DNA of 31,273 nucleotides, taken from the NCBI GenBank assembly GCA_023414985.1, contig JAEZLY010000125.1:1-31273 (forward strand). The letters are read 5' to 3'. Both the position numbers and the translations under genes were made by a program. This document shows, one piece after another, positions 1-7,746 of this stretch. How positions within the stretch are numbered: position 1 is the stretch's first letter; every line of letters begins with the position of its first letter. This DNA is from Bacillota bacterium (GTDB lineage Bacteria; Bacillota; Clostridia; Lachnospirales; Lachnospiraceae). Under the pieces are notes generated by a model that saw nothing but the letters and a program-made list of their open reading frames with translations, searched no databases and was not told the origin of the DNA.

Positions 1-441
1 GGTGCAAACAGACTGAAGGAGGCAGAGGAGCATGCAAAACGTTATATGGTGCTCCTGTTAATGCTTACCTTGATCGGGGCTATCCTGACCTTATTGATTA
101 AGGAACCGGTAATCAGACTCTTTGGTATGCCGGAGGAAGTGAACGGCTATATCCGTATCTGTCTGACAGCGTTTGCTCTGTATATGCCAATCCGTATGTT
201 GAACTGCCTGATTATCGTAGCGATACTGCGAAGCGGCGGCGATACGAAGGCAGCTCTGTTCCTGGACGTCAGCAGCGTATGGCTGATCGGTGTACCGATG
301 GCGTTCCTTGGCGGACTTGTATTCAAATTCCCTGTTTACATTGTTTATATCATGATAGCAACAGAGGAGTTCTATAAGATTACCCTGGGATTGATCCGCT
401 ATAAAAAGAAAAAATGGCTTAGAAACATCGTATCTGATTAA
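1..441 (+). CDS. MATE family efflux transporter, C-terminal part (cut by window start)
   Basis: The reading frame is open from the first base, so this is the last 146 residues of a gene that begins outside the window. The visible part has four hydrophobic segments typical of the C-terminal half of a multidrug and toxin extrusion (MATE) transporter, and the stretch LRSGGDTK followed by a hydrophobic helix with Trp and Gly-Val-Pro matches the conserved 'RGGGDT' region of that family. It ends in a basic tail (KKKKW). Family members are 12-helix inner-membrane antiporters that expel cationic drugs or metabolites using a Na+ or H+ gradient; the substrate cannot be read from this fragment. No T-rich terminator follows; an imperfect hairpin at about 475-516 lies between it and the next gene. 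Confidence 0.88.
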   Translation, partial: GANRLKEAEEHAKRYMVLLLMLTLIGAILTLLIKEPVIRLFGMPEEVNGYIRICLTAFALYMPIRMLNCLIIVAILRSGGDTKAALFLDVSSVWLIGVPMAFLGGLVFKFPVYIVYIMIATEEFYKITLGLIRYKKKKWLRNIVSD

Positions 442-557
442 AATAATAAGTGGATAGACTTAAACTGACACAAAATCATTTCCTTCAACATATTCTTATA
501 GAGGAAGCAGAATGATGTATTCCGCTACAATATAACAATATTGAAGGAGTGAAGGTA

Positions 558-1031
558 TTGAGTTATAGGAATAGAAATTATAACAATTACAGCAATAATT
601 ACCCGGAATCCAGAGCAGAGGAAAAAGACTGCCGTGGGGAACAAAGCCATGTGCACGAGCTTCAGGGAAGTGTTATGATAGCTGAAAGAGAGGAAGACCC
701 GCATAACCATCGTTTTTGCACTGTAACCGGGGAGGTCATTCCTAGCGGCGCAGATGATCATTGCCATGAGGTATGTTTCAGAACCGATTTTTTCGATGAT
801 CATTTTCATGAATTTAAAGGAAAAACCGGTTGCGCTATTCCGGTAGGTGGTGGCAGGCACGTTCACTTTATTGATTCCATTACATCTGTGGAAGATGGGC
901 ACAGGCATGCATTTAAAGCTGCCACATTAATTGAAAATCCCATTGGGGAAGAGCACAGACATGACTGTATGCATGATCATATGATGGATGATCATGGCGA
1001 GCATCGAAGAGGTATGATGTACGGTAGATAA
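558..1031 (+). CDS. ymaF: YmaF-family histidine-rich protein
   Basis: A 157-residue protein resembling Bacillus subtilis YmaF (YmaF family, function unknown). After a short Asn/Tyr-rich N-terminus it carries a series of His-x-His pairs: HVH, HNH, HCH, HFH, HVH, HRH, HRH and HDH, then HGEH, each roughly 15-30 residues apart and several followed by E/D and an aromatic residue. This regular spacing suggests repeated small metal-binding or structural modules (inference). The start is set at TTG 558 because AAGGAG at 544-549 lies 8 bases upstream; the longer frame from GTG 549 would start on top of that ribosome binding site. The gene stands alone between the MATE gene and pnp, with a terminator-like structure behind it. 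Symbol given by family resemblance only. Confidence 0.75.
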   Translation: MSYRNRNYNNYSNNYPESRAEEKDCRGEQSHVHELQGSVMIAEREEDPHNHRFCTVTGEVIPSGADDHCHEVCFRTDFFDDHFHEFKGKTGCAIPVGGGRHVHFIDSITSVEDGHRHAFKAATLIENPIGEEHRHDCMHDHMMDDHGEHRRGMMYGR

Positions 1032-1070
1032 TTCGAAAGATTTTACGAAAAATCATTCAGAGGGTCATTG

Positions 1071-1155
1071 AGAGCAGCGGAAAGTAAGCTTTGATTTTAT
1101 ACTATGCCTAATAGGCATGGAAGAGATCAGGCGGCCGACCGGCTGCTCTTTTTAT
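1071..1155 (+). terminator. Terminator with competing long-range stem after ymaF
   Basis: GCGGCC (1131-1136), a GACC loop and GGCTGC (1141-1146) form a 6-bp stem with one G-U pair, followed by TCTTTTTAT: a plausible intrinsic terminator. The right arm can instead pair with AGAGCAGC at 1071-1078 (8 bp with GCTGCTCT at 1142-1149), enclosing a small perfect hairpin (ATGCC/GGCAT, 1104-1118). The two pairings exclude each other. Confidence 0.6.
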
Positions 1156-1216
1156 AAATAAAGGAAAAATGTGAACTATTTCCCATCTCATAGGAATTCA
1201 TAATGTATGAAAAAAA

Positions 1217-1248
1217 TTGTGGCATATTGGTAATAATAATGTTATAAT
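1217..1248 (+). promoter_or_regulatory. Probable pnp promoter
   Basis: A consensus TATAAT (-10) lies at 1243-1248. The best -35 candidate, TTGTGG at 1217-1222, is 20 bases away, which is long, so the -35 is uncertain. Transcription would begin near 1255, exactly where the paired leader of pnp starts. Confidence 0.5.
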
Positions 1249-1255
1249 ATTCTAG

Positions 1256-1352
1256 TTAGAGTGACGGGAGGACATCCCGAGACTTCTGAAAAGGTTATCG
1301 ATGCTATCGTTCTCGGTAGGTTTTTCAGTTGTTTCGGTACCTCCGACTCTAA
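1256..1352 (+). promoter_or_regulatory. Structured 5' leader of pnp
   Basis: TTAGAGT (1256-1262) pairs perfectly with ACTCTAA (1346-1352), extended inside by GGAGG (1267-1271) with CCTCC (1340-1344). Within it CTGAAAA (1286-1292) pairs with TTTTCAG (1322-1328), enclosing CGAT-GCT-ATCG (1299-1309). An alternative local hairpin, CGGGA/TCCCG at 1265-1279, competes with the GGAGG arm. In E. coli, PNPase represses its own mRNA through an RNase III-cut leader stem; a similar role here is inference. Confidence 0.55.
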
Positions 1353-1404
1353 TGTTTTCATGCTGTAATAAATCATGCTTTAATTTAGAAAAGGAGATTA
1401 TACT

Positions 1405-3492
1405 ATGCACAAAAGTTTTTCAATGGAATTAGCCGGCAGAACCCTCACTGTTGATGTCGGCAGGGTTGCGGCTCAGGCAAACGGTGCTGCTCTGATGCAC
1501 TACGGGGATACTGTGGTATTATCCACTGCAACAGCATCCGATAAGCCTAGAGAGGGAATTGATTTCTTCCCGTTAAGCGTTGAATATGAAGAGAAGTTAT
1601 ATGCAGTTGGTAAGATTCCCGGCGGCTTCATTAAGAGAGAAAGCAAGCCGTCTGAAAATGCAATTCTTACCTCCCGTGTTATTGACCGTCCCATGAGACC
1701 ATTATTCCCGAAGGATTACAGAAATGATGTAACTCTGAATAACCTGGTGCTTTGTGTGGATCAGGACTGTTCCCCCGAGGTTACCGCGATGCTTGGTTCT
1801 GCAATAGCAACCTGTATCTCGGATATTCCCTTCGACGGACCGACAGCATCCACTATGGTAGGTATGGTAGACGGAGAGCTGGTGTTTAATCCGACTTCTG
1901 CACAGAGAGAGAAATCCACACTGGCTTTAACCGTTGCATCCACCAAGGAAAAGGTTATCATGATCGAGGCGGGTGCGGAAGAGCTTCCTGAAGATAAGAT
2001 GATCGAGGCGATTTTTGCCGCACATGCATTAAACCAGAAGATTATTGAGTTCATTGATAAAATTGTAGCTGAGGTTGGTAAACCGAAGCATAATTATACC
2101 TCCTGCGATACTCCGACCGAGTTATACGAGGATATGGTTAGCTTCATCACACCCGAGGCGATGGAGACTGCTGTATTTACCGATGAGAAACAGGTCAGAG
2201 AAGCGAATATCAGAGAGATTACCGATCGCTTGGCTGCCCGTTATGAAGAGACTCATCCGGAATGGCTTCCGTTACTCGGCGAAGCAATCTATAAATTCGA
2301 GAAGAAGACCGTACGTAAGATGATCTTGAAGGATCAGAAGCGTCCTGACGGAAGAAAGATTACCGAAATCAGAAGACTTGCTGCTGAAATCGATGTATTA
2401 CCAAGAACGCACGGATCAGGTATGTTCACTCGTGGTCAGACTCAGGTGCTTACCATCACTACACTTGGTGCACTGGCAGAGACTCAGAGACTGGACGGAA
2501 TCGATGAGAATGAGACAGGCAAGAGATATATGCACCACTATAATTTCCCTTCCTACTCCGTTGGCGAGACAAAGCCCTCCAGAGGTCCGGGAAGACGTGA
2601 AATCGGTCATGGTGCACTGGCAGAAAGAGCTCTCGTTCCTGTACTTCCGACGGAAGAAGAGTTCCCTTATGCTATCCGTACCGTATCCGAGGTACTGGAG
2701 TCCAACGGTTCTACCTCTCAGGGTAGTATCTGTGCTTCTACTTTATCCTTAATGGCGGCAGGTGTGCCGATCAAGGCTATGGTTGCCGGTATTTCCGTAG
2801 GTCTGGTAACCGGTGAGTCAGACGATGACTATATCATTTTAACCGATATTCAGGGCTTAGAGGATTTCTTCGGCGATATGGACTTTAAGGTTGCAGGTAC
2901 CCATAAGGGTATCACAGCGATCCAGATGGATATCAAGATCCATGGACTGACCAGAGAAATCATTGAGAAAGCAATCTATAGAACAAAGGAAGCAAGAACT
3001 TACATCCTCGATGATGTTATGGCTCCTGTTATTGCTGAACCGAGACCGGAGGTTGGTCCTTACTCACCGAAGATTGTTCAGATCAAGATCGATCCTTCCA
3101 AGATCGGCGAGGTAGTTGGACAGAGAGGTAAGACCATCAACGCAATCATCGATCAGACCGGTGTTAAGATTGATATTACTGACGACGGAGCAGTTTCTGT
3201 ATGCGGCGTAGATAAGGAAAGCATCCAGAAGGCACTTGAGATGGTGAAGATGATTGTAACTGATTTCGAAGAAGGTAAGCAGTACACCGGTAAGGTAGTA
3301 AGCATAAAAGATTTCGGTGCCTTCATTGAGTTCGCGCCCGGTAAGGAAGGCATGGTTCACATTTCAAAGATTGCAAAACACAGAGTTGAGCATGTAGAGG
3401 ATGTTCTGACCCTTGGTGATATCGTTAAGGTGGTATGCCTTGGACAGGATAAGATGGGAAGAATCAGCTTTAGTATTAAGGATGCACAGTAA
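1405..3492 (+). CDS. pnp: Polyribonucleotide nucleotidyltransferase (PNPase)
   Basis: A 695-residue PNPase of normal length, the phosphorolytic 3'-to-5' exoribonuclease of mRNA turnover, releasing nucleoside diphosphates. Order: RNase PH-like domain 1, all-helical linker, RNase PH-like domain 2 (about 310-545, with GSGMFTRGQTQVL and GRREIGHGALAERAL), a KH domain with its GQRG loop at about 572-575, and a C-terminal S1 domain from about 622 (KVVSIKDFGAFIEF, GMVHISKI). Asp487 and Asp493 in the EDFFGDMDF segment match the two catalytic aspartates known from E. coli (486 and 492). The start ATG has AAAGGAG a few bases upstream. rpsO, the usual upstream neighbour, is not directly before it; the gene has its own promoter, structured leader and terminator, so it appears monocistronic. 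Confidence 0.98.
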   Translation: MHKSFSMELAGRTLTVDVGRVAAQANGAALMHYGDTVVLSTATASDKPREGIDFFPLSVEYEEKLYAVGKIPGGFIKRESKPSENAILTSRVIDRPMRPLFPKDYRNDVTLNNLVLCVDQDCSPEVTAMLGSAIATCISDIPFDGPTASTMVGMVDGELVFNPTSAQREKSTLALTVASTKEKVIMIEAGAEELPEDKMIEAIFAAHALNQKIIEFIDKIVAEVGKPKHNYTSCDTPTELYEDMVSFITPEAMETAVFTDEKQVREANIREITDRLAARYEETHPEWLPLLGEAIYKFEKKTVRKMILKDQKRPDGRKITEIRRLAAEIDVLPRTHGSGMFTRGQTQVLTITTLGALAETQRLDGIDENETGKRYMHHYNFPSYSVGETKPSRGPGRREIGHGALAERALVPVLPTEEEFPYAIRTVSEVLESNGSTSQGSICASTLSLMAAGVPIKAMVAGISVGLVTGESDDDYIILTDIQGLEDFFGDMDFKVAGTHKGITAIQMDIKIHGLTREIIEKAIYRTKEARTYILDDVMAPVIAEPRPEVGPYSPKIVQIKIDPSKIGEVVGQRGKTINAIIDQTGVKIDITDDGAVSVCGVDKESIQKALEMVKMIVTDFEEGKQYTGKVVSIKDFGAFIEFAPGKEGMVHISKIAKHRVEHVEDVLTLGDIVKVVCLGQDKMGRISFSIKDAQ

Positions 3493-3525
3493 GTGTCTGA
3501 CTGAAGCATAAAATAAGTTGGCTTT

Positions 3526-3587
3526 GGAATGTAAGAAAATGAGCGGATATCATCTTGATAGAGCCCATCTTCTTACATTCCTTTTTT
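3526..3587 (+). terminator. Intrinsic terminator of pnp
   Basis: GGAATGTAAGAA (3526-3537) pairs perfectly over 12 bp with TTCTTACATTCC (3570-3581), followed directly by six T. The 32-base loop is long for a terminator, but stem and T-tract are strong. Confidence 0.85.
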
Positions 3588-3646
3588 ACTTTTTTCTATA
3601 CCTCATCTTTATTTCTGTATTGTCTCTGAGGTTGTTGCTTCGGATC

Positions 3647-3809
3647 CTATGGTGTAGGATGAAGAAGGTCCTTTTAACACCATAGAACTGAGGAGGAAAT
3701 GGTATGGGTACACCCTATTATTTTGCATAGCAGAGGCTATTGCAAATAAAACAGAATAACTGAGGTAATAGCCTTTGCAGATCCTGTATTACTAATAGGA
3801 GATGCAAAA
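3647..3809 (+). promoter_or_regulatory. Structured leader of the DUF1062 gene with start-codon sequestering
   Basis: Three nested or successive pairings are visible. CTATGGTGT (3647-3655) pairs with ACACCATAG (3677-3685). GCAGAGGCTATT (3730-3741) pairs with AATAGCCTTTGC (3767-3778) over 12 bp with one G-U. TTTTGCAT (3721-3728) pairs over 8 bp with ATGCAAAA (3802-3809), which lies between the Shine-Dalgarno AGGAG (3797-3801) and the ATG at 3809. The last helix would hide the downstream start site. No T-tract follows, so this looks like translational rather than transcriptional control (inference). Confidence 0.55.
3704..3730 (+). CDS. 8-residue leader peptide (upstream ORF)
   Basis: The short frame encodes Met-Gly-Thr-Pro-Tyr-Tyr-Phe-Ala then TAG. 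It is preceded by a strong Shine-Dalgarno, GAGGAGG (3690-3696), with 7 bases to the ATG. Its last codons and stop overlap TTTTGCAT (3721-3728), the strand that can pair with the translation start of the downstream gene. A ribosome on or stalled in this ORF would prevent that pairing, the layout of translational attenuators such as erm and cat leaders. The coding status is inferred from layout alone; the peptide resembles no leader I recognise. Confidence 0.5.
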   Translation: MGTPYYFA

Positions 3810-4396
3810 TGAGCTACCGAACTAAGAATGAATATTTAATAAAACCTACGGAATCCTATAGAATTCTTAAAAACTGCCAGGGCTGCGGCTGTAAAAGCTC
3901 CTTTGTGAGCACAAGCAGCTTCAGAGTAAATGCTAACGGCAACAGAGTCGATGTATGGCTGATTTATCAATGTGAAAAGTGTAAGCATACCTACAACTTA
4001 ACGATCCATGAACGCATCAAGCCCTCGGAGCTATCAACGGAGGAGTATAGCAGATATCTGTCCAATGATGACGAACTGGCTATGAAGCATGGGATGGATA
4101 AGAATCTCTTAAGCAAAAATAAGGTTGAAATTGATTGGGAGAACTTATCCTTCGAACTTTATCCGATCCTAAAGTCGAGGCAGCAATCCTCCTGCATAGC
4201 AATTCAAAATCCATATGATATTAAGGTGAGGATGGATAAGATCCTGTCTGAGATACTGGAGATAAGCAGATCTAGGGTTAAGGAATTGATAAAGCAAGAG
4301 CTTCTTGAACTGTCTACTGACAAGGTGACGCACACGGTAACAGTAATGATAAAGTCAGCAATGACATCTGAGGAGAAGAACCTTCAGGTTGGATGA
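3809..4396 (+). CDS. DUF1062 domain-containing protein
   Basis: A 195-residue cytoplasmic protein that I recognise as a DUF1062-family member; the family has no assigned function. The N-terminal half has two Cys pairs, CQGCGC at about 24-29 and CEKCK at about 54-58, a likely zinc ribbon, with the family segment FRVNANGNRVDVWLIYQC between them. The C-terminal third (about 130-180) is helical and basic and includes a segment reminiscent of S4-type RNA-binding motifs (RVKELIKQELL), so nucleic-acid binding is possible (inference). The start is set by AGGAG 7 bases upstream of ATG 3809. It is a single-gene unit with an unusual leader and a strong terminator. No membrane segment or signal peptide is present. 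Confidence 0.72.
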   Translation: MSYRTKNEYLIKPTESYRILKNCQGCGCKSSFVSTSSFRVNANGNRVDVWLIYQCEKCKHTYNLTIHERIKPSELSTEEYSRYLSNDDELAMKHGMDKNLLSKNKVEIDWENLSFELYPILKSRQQSSCIAIQNPYDIKVRMDKILSEILEISRSRVKELIKQELLELSTDKVTHTVTVMIKSAMTSEEKNLQVG

Positions 4397-4458
4397 ATGA
4401 ATTTGACGAAAGCAGCAGGTAAAGGAGTAGTAGGTGAAAATGCTGCAAGAATAGAGTG

Positions 4459-4497
4459 AAAAAGGGAGATTCGGCACTATCGATAATCTCCCTTTTT
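4459..4497 (+). terminator. Intrinsic terminator after the DUF1062 gene
   Basis: AAAAGGGAGATT pairs with AATCTCCCTTTT around a 13-base loop, and the right arm runs directly into a T-tract (4493-4497). Confidence 0.88.
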
Positions 4498-4594
4498 CAG
4501 TGTAAATAGGGATAATAATGATTTCCTGAGATACCATAATTAGGATGTAAAAATGTATCAAATTTACAAATCTAATCATGATAAGGGGTATTCT

Positions 4595-5836
4595 ATGAAG
4601 GAAACAAATCGAAAAAAGAGGTTCATGAAGATCTTTCGCATTACACTGATGATTATTTGCGGTGTAATTCTTGTTCTGGGAGGAACAGCTTCTCTGTTAG
4701 TGCATGGTTATATCAGCAAATTAAATATTGTCACAGCTAAGAATGAAGAGGCTTCGGGAAAGCTTGACACTACCGAAGATCTGACGGAATCGGTCCAACA
4801 GAATGGTGAAGCTTCTACACAGTCGAATACCCTCAATGCTACGGTTGTTCCATCTCGTAAGACTTTCTCCCCAAGCTCCTTTGAACTGTCTGCTTCTGAG
4901 AAAGCTTCTGAGCCGACAGCAGCGCCGGAAGCCCCAGAGGAAGAGGATGAGACGGAAGTTCTGTCCGCAGGGGATCCGGAGGTTGAAGCATACCTTAAGG
5001 CAATCAAAGAGAATATCAATGCCAAAGAGGATCCAATTGAGGACAGTAATGTATTGAATATTTTATTGATTGGCAGTGATACCCGGGATACCGATAGTCA
5101 GGGACGATCCGATTCGATAATCTTGATCACTGTGAACAAAGAAGACCAGGAGATAACAGCGACCTCCTTTCTTCGTGATATTTATCTTCAAATCCCCGGA
5201 AAGGGTCAAAACCGTCTGATTGCAGCTTATGCTATCGGCGGAGCTGAGCTTTTGATAGATACTCTGGAGCAGAACTTTAAAATTATGGTGAAGAACTATG
5301 TGAAAGTGGACTTCTTTACCTTAATAGATATTATAGATGTCATGGGCGGGCTTACAATGGAAGTCAGCAAAGATGAGATTGGAGTGATGAACGACTATAT
5401 TCAGGAAATGAATCTGCTGTTATCCGAAAAAAAGAATAAGGATACCATCAAAAAAGCAGGTACCTACCTATTAAACGGAAAACAGGTATTGGCCTTCTCC
5501 ACAAACCGCTACAGCAGAAACGGGGATTTTGACCGCACAGACCGACAAAGGAAGATCCTGCAGGCTTTATATAACAAGATATATACGCTGAATCCGCTGG
5601 AAATGAATCAGCTGCTGAATACTATCCTACCGCAGATCACGACGAATATAAAAGAGGGGGAGATCCTGCTTCAGCTTTTTTCCATGCCTTCTTATACTGA
5701 ATACAAGGTGAAGCAGTTCTGTATTCCTGTGAAAGACTCTTTTCAGAACCGCAGCATCAGAGGAATGGATGTACTTTGCATCGATTTTCAGAAAAACAGA
5801 GAGCAACTGAAGAAGGAGCTTTATCATACCCATTGA
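4595..5836 (+). CDS. LytR-CpsA-Psr (LCP) family cell-wall polymer ligase
   Basis: LCP enzymes attach lipid-linked anionic glycopolymers (teichoic acid or capsule) to peptidoglycan on the outer face of the membrane. This 413-residue protein has a basic N-terminus, one transmembrane helix (about 12-38), an acidic Ser/Thr/Glu-rich linker (about 45-140) and an LCP domain (about 155-330). Family landmarks are NILLIGSDTRDTD with Asp162, the GRSDS motif, Arg194-Asp195 in SFLRDIYLQIPG, the AAYAIGG helix and the FDRTDRQRKIL motif. ATG 4595 is chosen because AAGGGG (4583-4588) sits 6 bases upstream and the membrane anchor follows directly; the in-frame ATG at 4553 would add 14 residues with a poor ribosome binding site. 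The linker is unusually long. The TraB-like gene downstream has its own promoter. Confidence 0.92.
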   Translation: MKETNRKKRFMKIFRITLMIICGVILVLGGTASLLVHGYISKLNIVTAKNEEASGKLDTTEDLTESVQQNGEASTQSNTLNATVVPSRKTFSPSSFELSASEKASEPTAAPEAPEEEDETEVLSAGDPEVEAYLKAIKENINAKEDPIEDSNVLNILLIGSDTRDTDSQGRSDSIILITVNKEDQEITATSFLRDIYLQIPGKGQNRLIAAYAIGGAELLIDTLEQNFKIMVKNYVKVDFFTLIDIIDVMGGLTMEVSKDEIGVMNDYIQEMNLLLSEKKNKDTIKKAGTYLLNGKQVLAFSTNRYSRNGDFDRTDRQRKILQALYNKIYTLNPLEMNQLLNTILPQITTNIKEGEILLQLFSMPSYTEYKVKQFCIPVKDSFQNRSIRGMDVLCIDFQKNREQLKKELYHTH

Positions 5837-5857
5837 TTCTTCTAATCATTCCTTAAC

Positions 5858-5886
5858 TTGACACTTTGGAAAAGAAAGGCTATTAT
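5858..5886 (+). promoter_or_regulatory. SigA-type promoter of the TraB/GumN gene
   Basis: TTGACA (5858-5863), a 17-base spacer and TATTAT (5881-5886) make a near-consensus promoter. Transcription would start near 5893, about 40 bases before the ATG at 5935, which rules out the longer open frame beginning at 5866. Confidence 0.8.
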
Positions 5887-5934
5887 GGTTCTACATTACA
5901 AAAAATAATAGTAGATGAGAGGGAAGGAATCATT

Positions 5935-7371
5935 ATGAAAAAGAGAATAGGTTCAATTCTGCTTGCGCTCATGCTCTGCGTGTCTCTACTGCCGTCCGGT
6001 ACTGCACTGGCAGCCGGCCAGGAGACAACCCAGTCCTTTGCGGCAAAACAAAATTTCAGCAACTGGGCATTAAATGATCTGATTGTCGGGGACACTTATG
6101 GGATTTATCCACTGACCTGGTATACCTCGGATATGACAAAGCCGATTACCGAAGGAAAGCTTCGAATCCTGATGGCAGGACTTCGCGTAAAGCTGCAGAA
6201 TACGGGTTGTGTGACAGACGCTCAGGAAAAGGTCATTCACTTCGATCATAAGCTTACCGTACAGGAGGTTATGAAGTCCTATTATGATCTGGTAAAGGAA
6301 TATACCTTTAAGCCTGATCTGAAGCTGAAAAATGTAAGCTATACGAAGTTCATGAAGGACAATGGTATTTATACCGGTAAGAACGGTGAGCAGGCACTAA
6401 AGGAAAAATGCAGTGTTGAACAAGCCTGTGTAATTGCGACCAGATTGGTAACTGTTCTTTACGATAAGCTTGATGCTGCAAGCAAAGGCTTTTTCTATAA
6501 GACGGAAGCGAACGGTAATACGGTATATATGCTGGGTTCCATTCATATGGCCAATAACGATATCTATCCAATCAATGATGAAATCTGGAAGGCCTTTCAT
6601 GCATCAAATGCACTGGCTGTAGAAATCAATATGACAAGTCAGGCCGGCGTTTATGATCTTCTGGGATTAGCTACCTATACGGATGGCACTACTCTGAAGA
6701 ACCATGTCTCCAAGGAAACCTATGACAAGGTACTTAAATTTGCTTCTGCCTACGGTTATACCGAGGATATGATCAAGATATATAAACCCTGGTATCTATA
6801 CATTTCCTTCACTTCCCTGACCATGACGGACAGTGCAAGTTCAACAGAAGCATCTCAGAGCGCAATGCTTGGAGTAGATATGAATTTCCTTACGAATGCA
6901 TCCTTAAGCGGTAAACAGATCCTGGAAGTGGAAGGCTACGGAGTTCAGGCCAAAATGCTTGACAGCTTTTCCGATGGCTTAGAGGAATACCTGCTGAATG
7001 AAACAGTGGATGAGATAAATAAGATAGCTGCCGGAACCAGTAATGGAAATTCGGATGATCTGCAGACAATGCTTGAATTATGGCGTAAGGGAGATGAGAA
7101 GGAATTCCAGAAGTATACCTCCTTTGAGTATGAGAACGGGGACTTATTGGCAGACGGCAGCAAAGCGTCTGAGCAGGCTTTCATGAAGGAATTTCAGGAG
7201 AAGCTTTATACGAATAGAGATAAGAACATGGCTGAGTATATTGATAAGCTTCTTACCTCACCCGATAAAAAGACTTACTTTGTCGTAGTCGGCAGCGGTC
7301 ATTATGTCAGTGATCATGATGTCATTGATCTCTTAACCGAGAAAGGCTATTCCGTAACACAAATCAAGTAG
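5935..7371 (+). CDS. Secreted TraB/GumN family protein
   Basis: A 478-residue exported protein. A classical signal peptide (MKKR, a hydrophobic core, then TALA with likely cleavage before AGQ) covers about residues 1-26. An N-terminal domain of unknown role (about 30-180) is followed by a TraB/GumN (PrgY-like) domain from about 185. Both hallmark GxxH motifs are present: GSIH ending at His204 and GSGH ending at His456, with an acidic residue in AVEIN that the family also conserves. Family members (including animal TIKI proteins) are proposed metal-dependent proteases, so an extracellular peptidase is plausible but unproven. ATG 5935 is fixed by the promoter at 5858-5886 and the signal peptide. 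It follows the LCP gene but is transcribed separately. Confidence 0.85.
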   Translation: MKKRIGSILLALMLCVSLLPSGTALAAGQETTQSFAAKQNFSNWALNDLIVGDTYGIYPLTWYTSDMTKPITEGKLRILMAGLRVKLQNTGCVTDAQEKVIHFDHKLTVQEVMKSYYDLVKEYTFKPDLKLKNVSYTKFMKDNGIYTGKNGEQALKEKCSVEQACVIATRLVTVLYDKLDAASKGFFYKTEANGNTVYMLGSIHMANNDIYPINDEIWKAFHASNALAVEINMTSQAGVYDLLGLATYTDGTTLKNHVSKETYDKVLKFASAYGYTEDMIKIYKPWYLYISFTSLTMTDSASSTEASQSAMLGVDMNFLTNASLSGKQILEVEGYGVQAKMLDSFSDGLEEYLLNETVDEINKIAAGTSNGNSDDLQTMLELWRKGDEKEFQKYTSFEYENGDLLADGSKASEQAFMKEFQEKLYTNRDKNMAEYIDKLLTSPDKKTYFVVVGSGHYVSDHDVIDLLTEKGYSVTQIK

Positions 7372-7465
7372 TCTGAATTCGGATTTTTCGTAAACAGCTA
7401 TTATTTAAGTATCTATTGTGCAAGAACTGCGGCTAAATAATTAATAATAATGGAAAGAATAAGGG

Positions 7466-7510
7466 CTGGCATTCCTATGAGTGTTTGAGGGAAGCAGGCT
7501 CTTTTTCTTT
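7466..7510 (+). terminator. Weak terminator after the TraB/GumN gene
   Basis: CTGGCATTCC (7466-7475) pairs imperfectly, with two bulges, with GGAAGCAG (7490-7497), followed by a T-rich run. The stem is weak, so read-through is possible. Confidence 0.4.
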
Positions 7511-7551
7511 CGCAATATTTTCTCAATTTTGTAACGGTTCCTACTCGCTTG

Positions 7552-7580
7552 TTGATTACTAGCTGATAGTATGTTAAAAT
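7552..7580 (+). promoter_or_regulatory. Putative promoter of the M16 peptidase gene
   Basis: TTGATT (7552-7557), a 17-base spacer and TAAAAT (7575-7580). It would give a leader of about 160 bases before the ATG at 7747. Confidence 0.5.
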
Positions 7581-7681
7581 CAAGGTGTAAGTATCATGAA
7601 TTAATATAGGCAATCAGTATGAAAACAGCGTAGTCAGATTAGTTGGAATGTGGTTTGTATATGGTACTAAGCAGCGTGGCA

Positions 7682-7716
7682 CCGGCAGGCTTTACTCTTG
7701 GAAGGAAGCAGGCCGG
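7682..7716 (+). promoter_or_regulatory. Hairpin in the M16 peptidase leader
   Basis: CCGGC (7682-7686) pairs with GCCGG (7712-7716) and GCTT (7689-7692) with AAGC (7706-7709), separated by a symmetric AG/AG internal loop and closed by a 13-base loop. It ends 30 bases before the start codon and has no T-tract, so it is not a terminator. Function unknown. Confidence 0.4.
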
Positions 7717-7746
7717 ATATTACTTTATGGATAGGAAGGGACCTAT

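Noticed and set aside
5866..5934. N-terminal extension of the TraB/GumN gene from a TTG codon
   Set aside because: It overlaps a near-consensus promoter and precedes a complete signal peptide with its own start.
7413..7613. 66-codon minus-strand frame in the gap before the M16 gene
   Set aside because: Hydrophobic AT-rich frame overlapping the plus-strand terminator and promoter; no convincing ribosome binding site or family resemblance.
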